The notes: a model not told the origin generated them from the letters alone. A stretch of DNA of 64,000 bases from Oceanicola sp. D3 (GCF_006351965.1 NZ_CP040932.1:372001-436000); one strand, 5' to 3'. Shown: positions 50,807 to 59,615, numbered from the stretch's first letter. Program-made: numbers and translations.

Positions 50807-50941
50807 ATGGCCGAGCACAAGCATGGCGAGATGGATACCAGCGTTCAGCAAGCCACGTTTGAGGGCTTCATGAACTTCGTCAAATGGTCGGTGATCCTGA
50901 TCCTTGCCTTTCTGGTGTTCCTCGCTCTGGTCAACGGCTGA
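50807..50941 (+). CDS. aa3-type cytochrome c oxidase subunit IV
   Basis: Only 44 residues. A polar N-terminus (MAEHKHGEMDTSVQQATFEG) precedes one TM helix (WSVILILAFLVFLALVNG) that reaches the C-terminus. This is the bacterial aa3-oxidase subunit IV family (small single-TM subunit). A GGGAGAG site lies 6 bp before the ATG. It is not next to other cox genes here, as is common in this group. The preceding spacer has a GCCAAT/ATTGGC inverted repeat. Confidence 0.85.
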   Translation: MAEHKHGEMDTSVQQATFEGFMNFVKWSVILILAFLVFLALVNG

Positions 50942-50991
50942 CGAGCGGGTAAACTCGCCCTGCGTATAGGCGGGGTTGGAGACCGGACTTC

Positions 50992-51597
50992 ATGAAGCGG
51001 ATTTATTTGGCGATCCTGTTGCCGCTGATTCTGGCGGCCTGCGGGGCGGCGGAGCCTGTGTGGGCGCCTGACTCCGAGGTGGCGCGGGCGCGATACAGCC
51101 ATGCCGCGCCGCCATCGCTTACGCTTGTCACCGTCATCAACAACGACACCGGCGCGGGCGGGCATACGGGCCTTATTGTCAACGGCAGCGAGCGGGTGAT
51201 CTTTGACCCGGCGGGCAGCTTCAAGACTCCGCAGGTGCCAGAGCGCAACGACGTGGTGATTGGTGCCAATCCGCGGGTGATGGCCTTCTACATCGACTAC
51301 CACGCGCGGCCCGAGTGGCGGGTGATTACCCAGGAGGTGCGCGTCAGCCCGGAAGTGGCGCAGCGGGCGCTGGCGCTGGTGCAGAACAACGGGGCGGTGA
51401 AGAAGGCGCATTGTGCCCGGTCGACCACGGCGATCCTGCAACAGCTGCCCGGCTTCGGCCATGTGAAGCAGACGTGGTATCCGAAGCAGGCGATGGAGGC
51501 TTTTGCCAAGACGCCGGGGGTGAAGACCGAGGTGTTCCGCGATCCGGAAGAGGAAGAGCGCGGTTACGTGACGCCCAATCCGGAGTTCTTTCGTTAG
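50992..51597 (+). CDS. Lipoprotein, possible permuted papain-like fold
   Basis: 201 residues. The lipoprotein signal is KRIYLAILLPLILAAC with lipobox LAAC, giving a mature N-terminal Cys at residue 17. GAGGHTGLIVNGSERVIFDP near residue 55 and KKAHCARSTTAILQQLPG near residue 140 put a conserved His before a conserved Cys. This order occurs in permuted NlpC/P60-like hydrolases, so a peptidase or amidase activity is possible but unproven. It converges on azlD with a 4-bp overlap. Confidence 0.7.
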   Translation: MKRIYLAILLPLILAACGAAEPVWAPDSEVARARYSHAAPPSLTLVTVINNDTGAGGHTGLIVNGSERVIFDPAGSFKTPQVPERNDVVIGANPRVMAFYIDYHARPEWRVITQEVRVSPEVAQRALALVQNNGAVKKAHCARSTTAILQQLPGFGHVKQTWYPKQAMEAFAKTPGVKTEVFRDPEEEERGYVTPNPEFFR

Positions 51598-51917
51598 AGC
51601 CCGGCGGCCTGTGCGCCGTAAAACACCACCAGACCAGCGAGGATGGCGAAGAGCAGGGATTTGCTGCGCCAGCCTACCAGCACGGTGGCCAGTGCGGCCA
51701 GCAGGCGGGGCGCGTCGGTGACGCCATCGGTGGCGGCGGGCCAAGCGAGCATGGGGGCGACGAGGGCGGGGAGCACTGCAACCGGGGTGTAGCGCAGGTA
51801 GCGCAGCAGGCCTTCGGGCAGGGGGCGGTTGCCGGTGAGGCCGATGAAGGAAAACCGGATGAGGAAGGTGCCGAGCGCCAGCGCGGCGATGATGAGCCAG
51901 ATTGGGTAGCTGTCCAT
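51594..51917 (-). CDS. azlD: AzlD-family branched-chain amino acid exporter subunit
   Basis: 107 residues with three to four TM helices: YPIWLIIAALALGTFLIRFS, YTPVAVLPALVAPMLAWPA and LLAALATVLVGWRSKSLLFA. It is the small partner of AzlC, together exporting branched-chain amino acids or analogues. Its start overlaps the azlC stop (TGATG on the minus strand), a coupling typical of this pair. Confidence 0.92.
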   Translation of the reverse strand: MDSYPIWLIIAALALGTFLIRFSFIGLTGNRPLPEGLLRYLRYTPVAVLPALVAPMLAWPAATDGVTDAPRLLAALATVLVGWRSKSLLFAILAGLVVFYGAQAAGL

Positions 51918-52627
51918 CAGGCAGCCCTCCGGCCCATGGCGCGCTCTACTTCGGCCCCGGCGATCATGCCGAGCATCCCCGCGGCGATGACGCCGGTGGA
52001 AAACGGCATCCAGGCCAGCAGGAGCGAGGCGACCAGCGCCACGAAGGCGGCGGCGATATGCGCGGGGGTGCGCAGGCCCGGCGCGACGATGGCGAGGAAG
52101 GCCAGCGGCACCGCAACGTCGAGTGACCAGCTCTCGGGGATCGCCGTGCCCGCCAGCGCCCCGGCCAGCGTGCCGAGATACCACATTGGCGCGACGGGGG
52201 TGATGGTGCCGAGGAAGTAGGCGACCTTGGTACGCACGTCCCACTGCGGCTTTTCTTCATACTTCAGCACCGAGGCGGCGTAGCTTTGATCCACCAGCAG
52301 GTAGCTGATGAGTGCCCTTTGCCAGAGCGGCGCGGTGCCGATGTGGGGCGCCATGGAGGCGGAATACATGGCCATCCGGGCATTCACCGCCAGTGCCGTG
52401 GCCAGCACGATGATGGTGGGCGCGTTGTCTTGCATCAGTTGCAGCGCGGTGATCTGCGCCCCGCCTGCGATGACCAGAACGGTGAAGGCCATGACCTCGG
52501 CGATGTTGAGCCCGGCTTCCATGCCGATCACCCCGAAGATCGCGCCGAAGGGCACCACCACGATGAGGAAGGGCAGCCCGGCGCGGATGCCGGAGGCATA
52601 GGCTTTTTTCGGTGTGGTGGATGGCAT
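51917..52627 (-). CDS. azlC: AzlC-family branched-chain amino acid permease
   Basis: 236 residues. The N-terminal KAYASGIRAGLPFLIVVVPF, FTVLVIAGGAQITALQLM, NARMAMYSASMAPHIGTAP and YLLVDQSYAASVLKY are AzlC signatures. There are about five to six TM segments. It forms an inner-membrane exporter with AzlD. It is divergent from fdhD across 48 bp. Confidence 0.94.
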   Translation of the reverse strand: MPSTTPKKAYASGIRAGLPFLIVVVPFGAIFGVIGMEAGLNIAEVMAFTVLVIAGGAQITALQLMQDNAPTIIVLATALAVNARMAMYSASMAPHIGTAPLWQRALISYLLVDQSYAASVLKYEEKPQWDVRTKVAYFLGTITPVAPMWYLGTLAGALAGTAIPESWSLDVAVPLAFLAIVAPGLRTPAHIAAAFVALVASLLLAWMPFSTGVIAAGMLGMIAGAEVERAMGRRAA

Positions 52628-52675
52628 CGGGGGCCTCTAGCATGGGCCGCGAGGTGGCCCGTTTGGGGGGAGAGG

Positions 52676-53503
52676 ATGGCAGCAAACTTGAGCGCGTCAA
52701 GTAATTACCTGGTGGCTCCTGACATCGGGGCGGAGGGGCTGACCCGCCGTGTGGTTGGCCGCGACCATGAGGGCCGCGAGGTGGAGATGCAGGTGGTGGA
52801 GGAGCGCCCGCTGACCATCTACCTCAACCGCACAGAGATCGTGACCGCGATGACGATTGGCGACCATCCGGAGCTTCTGGCGGTGGGATTCCTCGCCAAT
52901 CAGGGGATGCTGAAGCGCGGTGAACTGGAGCGGGTGGATTATGACGGTGAGCTGGGCGTGGTGGTGGTGCGCACGGCCCGCGAGACCGACTATGAGGCGA
53001 AGCTGAGCAAGAAGGTGCGCACCAGCGGCTGCGCGGTTGGCACTGTTTTTGGCGACATGATGGAGGGGTTGGAGGGGCTGACCCTGCCGGAGGCGCGGGT
53101 GCGCGTGGCCGACCTTTACACGCTTGCCAAGGAGATCAACACCACGCCTTCGCTTTATCTCGAAGCGGGCGCGATCCACGGCACGGTGCTCTGCGAGGGG
53201 GCGCGCCCGCTGGTTTATATGGAGGACGTGGGCCGCCACAATGCGGTGGACAAGGTGGCGGGCTGGATGCTGCGTGAGAGCGCCAAGGCCGGGAACAAGG
53301 TGCTTTACACCACCGGGCGGCTGACGAGCGAAATGGTTATCAAATGCGCGATCATGGGCATTCCGGTGCTGGTGAGCCGCTCGGGATTTACCGCATGGGG
53401 CGTGGAGATTGCGCGGCAGGTGGGGCTGACGCTGATCGGGCGCATGCGCGGCGAGCGGTTTATGTGCCTCTCGGGCGAAGAGCGGCTGGAGTGGCCGGAA
53501 TGA
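52676..53503 (+). CDS. fdhD: Formate dehydrogenase accessory sulfurtransferase FdhD
   Basis: 275 residues from ATG 52676 (GGGGGGAGAGG). It carries sulfur to the molybdenum cofactor of formate dehydrogenase. Features are ERPLTIYLNRTEIVTAM, LLAVGFLANQGML, KVRTSGCAVGTVFGDMM, VYMEDVGRHNAVDKVAGWML and TTGRLTSEMVIKCAIMGIPVLVSRS in order. The motif keeps one Cys (SGCAVG) where E. coli FdhD has CxxC; the second is Gly, a variant common in this family. It begins a coupled molybdenum-cofactor operon. Confidence 0.94.
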   Translation: MAANLSASSNYLVAPDIGAEGLTRRVVGRDHEGREVEMQVVEERPLTIYLNRTEIVTAMTIGDHPELLAVGFLANQGMLKRGELERVDYDGELGVVVVRTARETDYEAKLSKKVRTSGCAVGTVFGDMMEGLEGLTLPEARVRVADLYTLAKEINTTPSLYLEAGAIHGTVLCEGARPLVYMEDVGRHNAVDKVAGWMLRESAKAGNKVLYTTGRLTSEMVIKCAIMGIPVLVSRSGFTAWGVEIARQVGLTLIGRMRGERFMCLSGEERLEWPE

Positions 53504-54018
53504 ATGAAGACATCAGCTTGCGCTACCGCGCCGACGCGGCGCTGATCCTGCGGGCCATGGCCGGGAGCCCGAAGGACCGCGCCACGCAGCGGTGGTGGTC
53601 TGCCGTGGGGTTTGGCGTGGGGGCCTTGGTTGCGGGTCTTGCGCTCTTCTCGGCCTCGGTCTGGAGCTTGGATGCGGGCGGGATGCTGCTGGTGTTCCTT
53701 GGGTTCGCGCTTTGCATTCTGCTGTGGTGGCTTGTCGGGGCGCAGCGGCAACGGGGGCTTGCGGCCCAGCTCACCAGCTATGCGACGCGCGAGGGCGAGG
53801 TGACCGGCACGGCGGGGCCGGGGGGATTGGACCTGCGTTCGGGCCTTATCGAGAGCCACATCAATTGGGCCGGGGTGGACGAGATCTACCCGGTTTCGGG
53901 TGGCACGGCGATGCGGCTTGGCGCGGCGGTACTGGCGGTGCCCGACGCGGCCCTGCCGGAGGGGATGAGCGCCGAGGTGTTCCGCACGCAGCTGGACAGC
54001 TGGAGGGGCGGGGCATGA
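53500..54018 (+). CDS. YcxB-like membrane protein, first copy
   Basis: 172 residues, coupled to fdhD (ATGA). Two TM helices (SAVGFGVGALVAGLALFSA and GGMLLVFLGFALCILLWWL) precede a soluble C-terminal domain: GLDLRSGLIESHINWAGVDEIYPVSGG (given in parts: LRSGLIESHINWAGVDEIY, then LAVPDAALPEGM). The pattern fits the YcxB C-terminal domain. It shares its layout and end (PDAALP.GM...FRT.L..WR) with the next gene, so the two are tandem paralogues. Role unknown. Confidence 0.75.
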   Translation: MNEDISLRYRADAALILRAMAGSPKDRATQRWWSAVGFGVGALVAGLALFSASVWSLDAGGMLLVFLGFALCILLWWLVGAQRQRGLAAQLTSYATREGEVTGTAGPGGLDLRSGLIESHINWAGVDEIYPVSGGTAMRLGAAVLAVPDAALPEGMSAEVFRTQLDSWRGGA

Positions 54019-54548
54019 GCGAGGCTGCGATCACTCTCAGGTTCAGCCCCGAGTGGCCGCTGGCGCGTGAGAGCATGCGGGCGAGCCTGCGCAAGACACC
54101 ATCGCGGCGGCCGGGGTGGCGGCCTTTTGCCGTTATTCTTGCCGTGGCCGTGGCGGCGGGCATCGCCTTTGCCCTTGGTGCCGATTGGCTGGCGCGATGG
54201 ATCGGCCTTGCCACGATTGTAGGCTTTTTCGTCGGCTTCTACCTGTGTTTCGGCATCGTCGCCTTGAAGGGCCGTGCGAACTGGGCGCAGTTGCGCACGC
54301 GCTGGGAGGCGCATCAGGCGCGGTTGGGGCCGTGGGAGATGACGTTTTCGCCCGAGGGGTATCGGATTGTTACCGCGATCAGCGAGGTGCGGGCGGATTG
54401 GGCGATCATCGCGGATATCTTCGCCTTGAAGGGCGGCACCGCGTTGCAGGCGGGCCCGTCGATGCTGCTGGTGCCGGACGCGGCCTTGCCGGACGGGATG
54501 ACGCCAAAGGACTTTCGCACGCGGCTGGAGGCGTGGAGGACGGCATGA
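54015..54548 (+). CDS. YcxB-like membrane protein, second copy
   Basis: 177 residues, coupled to the previous gene (ATGA). Two TM helices (PFAVILAVAVAAGIAFALGA and IGLATIVGFFVGFYLCFGIV) are followed by TFSPEGYRIVTAISEVRADW and LVPDAALPDGMTPKDFRTRL. The C-terminal half mirrors the upstream copy while the N-terminal half is diverged. Its stop overlaps the mobA start. Conservation inside a molybdenum-cofactor operon is a hint, not evidence, of a related function. Confidence 0.75.
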   Translation: MSEAAITLRFSPEWPLARESMRASLRKTPSRRPGWRPFAVILAVAVAAGIAFALGADWLARWIGLATIVGFFVGFYLCFGIVALKGRANWAQLRTRWEAHQARLGPWEMTFSPEGYRIVTAISEVRADWAIIADIFALKGGTALQAGPSMLLVPDAALPDGMTPKDFRTRLEAWRTA

Positions 54549-55135
54549 AGGTGGTGGGCGTGATCCTTGCGGGCGGGCAGGCGACGCGGATGGGCGGCGG
54601 TGACAAGGGGTTGCTGGAGCTTGGCGGGGTGCGGCTGCTGAACCGGGTGATTGGCCGGCTGGGGCCGCAGGTGGAGGCGATGTGCCTCAATGCCAATGGC
54701 GATCCGGCGCGGTTTGACGGGTTTGGCCTGCCAGTGGTGGCGGATACGGTAGAGGGCTTTGCCGGGCCGCTGGCGGGGGTGCTGGCCGGGATGGATTGGG
54801 CGGCGGGCGAGGGCGCGAGCCATGTGGTGAGCGCGGCGGCGGATACGCCGTTTTTTCCGCGCGATCTGGTGGAGGGGCTCATCGCCGGTGGGGCCGGCTC
54901 TTCGCCCGTGCTGGCCGCCGTGCGCGAGGCGGGGCGGGTGCGGCGGCAGCCGACCTTCGGGCTTTGGCCGGTTGCGCTGCGAGATGACCTGCGGGCCGCG
55001 CTGGAGGGCGGTTTGCGCAAGGTGGTGCATTGGACCGAGCGGCATGACGGGCGCGAGGTTGTCTTTGTCTCATCCGACGCCTTCTTCAACGTGAACACGC
55101 CGGAAGATCTGGCGCGGGCGGAGTTGATGCTGTGA
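54545..55135 (+). CDS. mobA: Molybdenum cofactor guanylyltransferase
   Basis: 196 residues. It transfers GMP from GTP to molybdopterin to make MGD. The N-terminal GVILAGGQATRMGGGDKGLLEL is the nucleotide-binding signature (LAGGxxxRMGxxDK), followed by NANGDPARFDGFGLPVVAD, GPLAGVLAGMDW and VSAAADTPFFPRDLV. FNVNTPEDLARAE closes the domain. Both its start and stop overlap its neighbours by 4 bp. Confidence 0.95.
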   Translation: MKVVGVILAGGQATRMGGGDKGLLELGGVRLLNRVIGRLGPQVEAMCLNANGDPARFDGFGLPVVADTVEGFAGPLAGVLAGMDWAAGEGASHVVSAAADTPFFPRDLVEGLIAGGAGSSPVLAAVREAGRVRRQPTFGLWPVALRDDLRAALEGGLRKVVHWTERHDGREVVFVSSDAFFNVNTPEDLARAELML

Positions 55136-56889
55136 AGGTGTTTGGCGTCGTCGGCTGGAAGAACTCCGGCAAGACCGGGCTGATGGAGCGGCTGGTGGCC
55201 GAGATCACCGCGCGGGGCTTCAGCGTGAGCACGGTCAAGCATGCGCATCATGCGTTTGACCTCGACCAGCCGGGCAAGGATTCGCACCGGCACCGGATGG
55301 CGGGGGCGCGGGAGGTGCTGGTGGCGAGCGGGGCGCGCTGGGCGCTGTTGCATGAGGGGCCTGCGCCGGAGTTGGGCGACCTGCTGGGCAAGCTGGGGCC
55401 GGTCGATCTGGTGCTGGTGGAGGGCTACAAGCGCGAGGGCCATGCGCGGATCGAGGCGCATCGCGGCGAGACCGGCGCGGGGCTGCTGGCGCGGGAGGAC
55501 AGCGGGATTGTGGCCGTGGCCAGCGATGTGCCGGTGGAGGTGGGCGTGCCGGTGTTCGACCTTGATGACACCGGGGCGATTGCGGATTTCGTTTTGGCGC
55601 AGGTCGGGCTTGGCGCGAAGGGCGGCGAGACACGCCCGGCCCTGCGGGATGATTGCTTTGCCCTGCCTGCGGGGGTCGATTGGGTGCCGGTGGACGAGGC
55701 GCAGGCGCGGCTCAGGGGCAGCCTTGCAACGGCTGTGGGGCGGGAGACCGTTGCCGTGGCGACGGCCTGCGGGCGCGTGCTGGCGGAGGATGTGGCGGCG
55801 GTGCGGAGCAATCCGCCGGGGGCCAACGCGGCGGTGGATGGCTGGGGGTTTGCCCATGCAAGCCTGCCTGCGGCAGAGGCAGATGGCATGATTGCCTTGC
55901 CGATCGAGCCCGGGCGGGCGGCTGCGGGGGTGCCCTTTGGCGGCGCGGTTCCGCCGGGGCGGGCGCTGCGCATACTGACCGGGGCGCTGCTGCCGGAGGG
56001 CGTGGATACGGTGGTGCTTCAGGAAGACGTGACCGAGACGGGCGGGCAGATTGCCTTTCGCGGCGCACCAAAGCCGCGCGCCAACACCCGGAAGGCGGGT
56101 GAGGATGTGAAGGCGGGCGCGGCGCTGCTGCGGGCGGGCCACAGGCTGAGGGCGCCGGATGTGGCGCTGATGGCGGCGACCGGGCTGGCTGAGGTGCAGG
56201 TGCGCAAGGCGTTGCGGGTGGGCGTGCTCTCGACCGGCGATGAGATTGTGGAGCCGGGCACGGCAGAGGCGGCGGCGCATCAGACCTATGACGCGAACCG
56301 GCCGATGCTGCTTTCGATGATCAGTGGCTGGGGCCATGCGGCGGTGGACCTTGGCCGGGTGGGCGACGACAGGGCCGCGCTGCGGGCGGCGCTGGACGGC
56401 GCGGGCGTGGATGTGATCCTGACCTCGGGCGGAGCCTCGGCAGGGGAGGAAGACCACCTTTCGGCGCTGCTGCGGGAGGAGGGCGACCTGACCGCATGGC
56501 GCATCGCCCTCAAGCCGGGCCGCCCGCTGGCGCTGGGCCGCTGGGGCGGGGTGCCCTTGTTTGGCCTGCCGGGCAACCCGGTGGCGGCGCTGGTGTGCGC
56601 GGCGCTGTTTGCCCGGCCCGCGCTGGAGGTGCTGGCAGGGGGGCAGTGGCTGGAGCCAGAGGGCTTTGAGGTGCCTGCGGCCTTCGAAAAGCGCAAGAAG
56701 CCGGGGCGGCGGGAGTTTTTGCGGGCGCGGATGGGTCCGGAGGGGGTGGAGGTGTTTGCCTCGGAAGGCTCGGGCCGGATCAGCGGGCTCAGCTGGGCCG
56801 AGGGGCTGGTGGAGCTGCAGGACGGGGCGCTGGAGGTGAAGCGGGGCGATGCGGTGCGTTTCATCCCCTATGCGGCGCTCGGGCTGTGA
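55132..56889 (+). CDS. MobB-MoeA fusion protein
   Basis: 585 residues from GTG 55132 (GTGA overlap with mobA). Residues 1-~165 are MobB: GVVGWKNSGKTGLMERLV (Walker A), VSTVKHAHHAFDLDQPGKDS and VLVEGYKREGHARIE. Residues ~185-585 are MoeA: SLATAVGRETVAVATACGRV, NPPGANAAVDGWGFAHA, VLSTGDEIVEPG and TSGGASAGEEDHLSALL with the acidic Mo-site loop, then FGLPGNPVAALVC. MoeA inserts molybdate into adenylylated molybdopterin; MobB assists MGD formation. The joined form links both late steps in one polypeptide. Confidence 0.95.
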   Translation: MKVFGVVGWKNSGKTGLMERLVAEITARGFSVSTVKHAHHAFDLDQPGKDSHRHRMAGAREVLVASGARWALLHEGPAPELGDLLGKLGPVDLVLVEGYKREGHARIEAHRGETGAGLLAREDSGIVAVASDVPVEVGVPVFDLDDTGAIADFVLAQVGLGAKGGETRPALRDDCFALPAGVDWVPVDEAQARLRGSLATAVGRETVAVATACGRVLAEDVAAVRSNPPGANAAVDGWGFAHASLPAAEADGMIALPIEPGRAAAGVPFGGAVPPGRALRILTGALLPEGVDTVVLQEDVTETGGQIAFRGAPKPRANTRKAGEDVKAGAALLRAGHRLRAPDVALMAATGLAEVQVRKALRVGVLSTGDEIVEPGTAEAAAHQTYDANRPMLLSMISGWGHAAVDLGRVGDDRAALRAALDGAGVDVILTSGGASAGEEDHLSALLREEGDLTAWRIALKPGRPLALGRWGGVPLFGLPGNPVAALVCAALFARPALEVLAGGQWLEPEGFEVPAAFEKRKKPGRREFLRARMGPEGVEVFASEGSGRISGLSWAEGLVELQDGALEVKRGDAVRFIPYAALGL

Positions 56890-57512
56890 TGGAAATCCGC
56901 GCCGGGTTTGACGAGGCGCACCGTGCCGAGGTGGCGCGGCTCTTTTGGGGTGCGTTCCGGGGCAAGCTGGGGCGCATTCTATGGCCGGAGCGCAAGGCGC
57001 TGGCGTTTATCGGCGAGATCATACAGCCGGGGTATTCGCTTTCGGCTGTGGACGGCGGGCAGTTGCTGGGCGTGGCCGGGTTCAAGGTGCCGGGCGGCGG
57101 GTTTATGGCCGGGACGATGGCGGATATGGCGCGGCACTACGGCTGGCTGGGCGCGGCGTGGCGCGGGCCGTTGCTGGAGTTGTTCGAGCGGGACATGGTG
57201 CCCGGGCAGTTGCTTATGGATGGGATCTTTGTGGCCGAGGCAGCGCGGGGGCGCGGCGTGGGGACCGCGCTGATTGGCGCGATCAAGGCGGAGGCCGCCG
57301 CCCGGGGCTGCGGCGAGGTGCGGCTGGATGTGGTGGAGGGCAACGAGCGGGCGCGGGCGCTTTATGAGCGGAACGGGTTTGAAGCGCGGGGCGAGGTGCG
57401 GGCAGGGCTGCTTGCGCCGCTGCTCGGGTTCAGCCGGGCCACCACGATGGTGGCACGCGCGGGGGCGGACGGCTCATCGGGGCCTGTCGACCCCTCTTCG
57501 CAGCTGCGATGA
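56889..57512 (+). CDS. GNAT-family N-acetyltransferase
   Basis: 207 residues from ATG 56889, overlapping the moeA stop by one base (TGATG). The GNAT core lies at residues ~110-180: LMDGIFVAEAARGRGVGTAL (acetyl-CoA pyrophosphate loop RGRGVG) then LDVVEGNERARALYERNGF. Substrate unknown. It ends the coupled fdhD-to-moeA run, 62 bp before the flavoprotein gene. Confidence 0.88.
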   Translation: MEIRAGFDEAHRAEVARLFWGAFRGKLGRILWPERKALAFIGEIIQPGYSLSAVDGGQLLGVAGFKVPGGGFMAGTMADMARHYGWLGAAWRGPLLELFERDMVPGQLLMDGIFVAEAARGRGVGTALIGAIKAEAAARGCGEVRLDVVEGNERARALYERNGFEARGEVRAGLLAPLLGFSRATTMVARAGADGSSGPVDPSSQLR

Positions 57513-57574
57513 ATGCCGAAGAGTGGCTCGGGTGGTGGGTTTCGCCCAGCCTGCGGGCGGTTTAGAGCAGCGGC

Positions 57575-58738
57575 ATGAGCTATGACGTCATCATATTGGG
57601 GGCCGGTGGTGCGGGGCTGATGGCCGCGGCCACGGCGGGGCAGGCCGGGGCGCGGGTGCTGCTGCTGGACCATGCGGAGAAGGCCGGGAAGAAGATTTTG
57701 ATCTCGGGCGGAGGGCGCTGCAACTTTACCAATATGGGCATCGAGCCGGGGTGCTTCCTTTCCGAAAACCCGCATTTCGCTAAGTCGGCACTGAGCCGCT
57801 ACACGCAGTGGGATTTTCTTGATCTGGTGCAGCGGCACGGGATTGCCTGGCATGAAAAGACGCTGGGGCAGCTGTTTTGCGATGGCTCGGCGCGGCAGAT
57901 CGTGGCGATGCTGGAGGCGGAATGCGCCGAGGGCGGGGTGGAAACCCGGCTCGGCGTGAGCGCGACCGCGGTGCGGCATGGTGATGGCATGTTCACCGTG
58001 GCGGGAGAGCGGGCGCCCCGGCTGATTGTGGCGACGGGTGGTCCGTCGATTCCGAAGATGGGGGCAACCGGGCGGGCCTATGAGATTGCCCGGCAGTTTG
58101 GGCTGGAGGTGGTGACGCCGCGCCCGGCGCTGGTGCCCTTCACCCTGCCCGAGGCGGATAAGCTCTTTACCACCATCTCGGGCGTTGCCGTGCCCTCGGT
58201 GGCAATGGCGGGGGGCGTCTCGTTTGAGGAGGCCACGCTGTTTACCCATCGCGGGCTGTCCGGCCCGGCGATCTTGCAGGTGTCGAGCTATTGGCGCGAG
58301 GGCGAGGCGGTGCGGCTGAACGTGCTCCCGGGCGCGCTGGAGCGGCTGAAGGCGGCGCGGGCCAAGGCCCCGAGGGCGGGGTTGAAGGCAGCGCTCTCCG
58401 AGCACCTGCCCGCGCGTCTGGCGGAGGCACTGGCGGAGCGGATCGGCTTTGCCACCGAGATGGGCAACGCGCCGGATGCAGAGCTGGCGCGGGCGGCGGA
58501 TGTGCTGGAGGGTTTGACATTCTATCCCGATGGAACGGAGGGCTACGCCAAGGCCGAGGTGACAGCGGGCGGGGTTTCGACCGCCGAACTTTCGAGCAAG
58601 ACGATGGAGGCCAAGGCGGTGCCGGGGCTCCATTTCATCGGCGAGGCGGTGGATGTGACCGGCTGGCTGGGGGGTTACAACTTTCAGTGGGCCTGGGCGA
58701 GTGGCGTGGCGGCGGGGCAGGCGGTGGCCGCGAGCTAG
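57575..58738 (+). CDS. HI0933-family (BaiN/YhiN-like) FAD-dependent oxidoreductase
   Basis: 387 residues. The dinucleotide-binding start VIILGAGGAGLMAAATAG is followed by the family-specific KKILISGGGRCNFTN. ATGGPSIPKMGATGRAYEIA and PALVPFTLPEADKL follow, with FTHRGLSGPAILQVSSYW in the insert domain. TAGGVSTAELSSKTMEAKAV and FIGEAVDVTGWLGGYNFQWA close the FAD site. It belongs to soluble flavoproteins with uncharacterised substrates in most bacteria. Confidence 0.92.
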   Translation: MSYDVIILGAGGAGLMAAATAGQAGARVLLLDHAEKAGKKILISGGGRCNFTNMGIEPGCFLSENPHFAKSALSRYTQWDFLDLVQRHGIAWHEKTLGQLFCDGSARQIVAMLEAECAEGGVETRLGVSATAVRHGDGMFTVAGERAPRLIVATGGPSIPKMGATGRAYEIARQFGLEVVTPRPALVPFTLPEADKLFTTISGVAVPSVAMAGGVSFEEATLFTHRGLSGPAILQVSSYWREGEAVRLNVLPGALERLKAARAKAPRAGLKAALSEHLPARLAEALAERIGFATEMGNAPDAELARAADVLEGLTFYPDGTEGYAKAEVTAGGVSTAELSSKTMEAKAVPGLHFIGEAVDVTGWLGGYNFQWAWASGVAAGQAVAAS

Positions 58739-58908
58739 GCGGGCGCTATCGGCCCTGTTTGGATGTGGTGGGCAGAGTCGGGACGAGTCCAGGCCTACTG
58801 CGGATAGCCTCCTTACCTAGGGGAAAGCTGCTTTTGCTCCGGCGGCCACGGCAGTAGGGTCCGCGCGGAACCGTGGCACGGGCCACGGGCAACAGCACTG
58901 GAGAGACG

Positions 58909-59523
58909 ATGACGACCATCAATCCGAAGAAAAGCGCGGTGATCCTGGTGGATATGGCGAGGGACTTCGTGGAAGAGGGCGGGTTTATCGCAGATGCGGG
59001 GGGCGCCGATTACCGGGCGCGGGCCGCCGCGATCGTGCCCCGGCTCAAGGCGGTTGTGGAGGCGGCGCGGAAGGCGGGTGTGACGGTGATATTCTCGACC
59101 GATGCGCATACGCCTGAGGATATCGAGCTGCGCAAGTGGCCGCCGCATTCGATGGCGGGCACCAAATGGGCGGAGATCCTGCCGGAGCTTGGCCCGGAAG
59201 CGGGAGACCTGGTGCTGCCCAAGACGACCTACAGCGGCTTTCTGAGCTCTGACCTTGAGGCGCAGTTGCAGGCGCATGGGATCGATACGATCTACATGAC
59301 CGGGCTGCACACCGATTGTTGCTGCCGCCACACCTCGGGCGATGCCTTTCAGCGTGGGTACGATCTGGTGTGGATCACTGACGCTCTGGAAGCCTTTACC
59401 CCGGAGGCACACGAGGGTGGGCTGGAGTATTACCGGACCTATTATGCCATCGACGAGGCGCGGCAGTTCAGGACCGCGCAGGAGGTTGTGGCCGACTGGG
59501 AGATGGCCACCGAGGCAGCTTGA
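58909..59523 (+). CDS. Isochorismatase/nicotinamidase-family cysteine hydrolase
   Basis: 204 residues from ATG 58909 (TGGAGAGACG). The catalytic triad pattern is visible: VILVDMARDFVEEGG (Asp), LPKTTYSGFLSSDL (Lys) and MTGLHTDCCCRHTSGDAFQR (nucleophile Cys). Three adjacent Cys make the exact nucleophile ambiguous. Family members include nicotinamidase, ureidoacrylate and N-carbamoylsarcosine amidases. No neighbour identifies the substrate. A CCGTGG/CCACGG inverted repeat lies in the leader. Confidence 0.9.
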   Translation: MTTINPKKSAVILVDMARDFVEEGGFIADAGGADYRARAAAIVPRLKAVVEAARKAGVTVIFSTDAHTPEDIELRKWPPHSMAGTKWAEILPELGPEAGDLVLPKTTYSGFLSSDLEAQLQAHGIDTIYMTGLHTDCCCRHTSGDAFQRGYDLVWITDALEAFTPEAHEGGLEYYRTYYAIDEARQFRTAQEVVADWEMATEAA

Positions 59524-59615
59524 GGGCTGCTACGCAGTTGCACGGGGCGCGGGGCGGCGAGGGCTGCCCTGCGCTTTTTATTGTGAGGTTTGGGCTTGCG
59601 GCCCCCGATCGCGGC

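Noticed and set aside
54406-56457. 683-residue antisense frame over mobA/mobB-moeA
   Set aside because: Arg/Pro/Ala-rich shadow of a coupled operon on the other strand.
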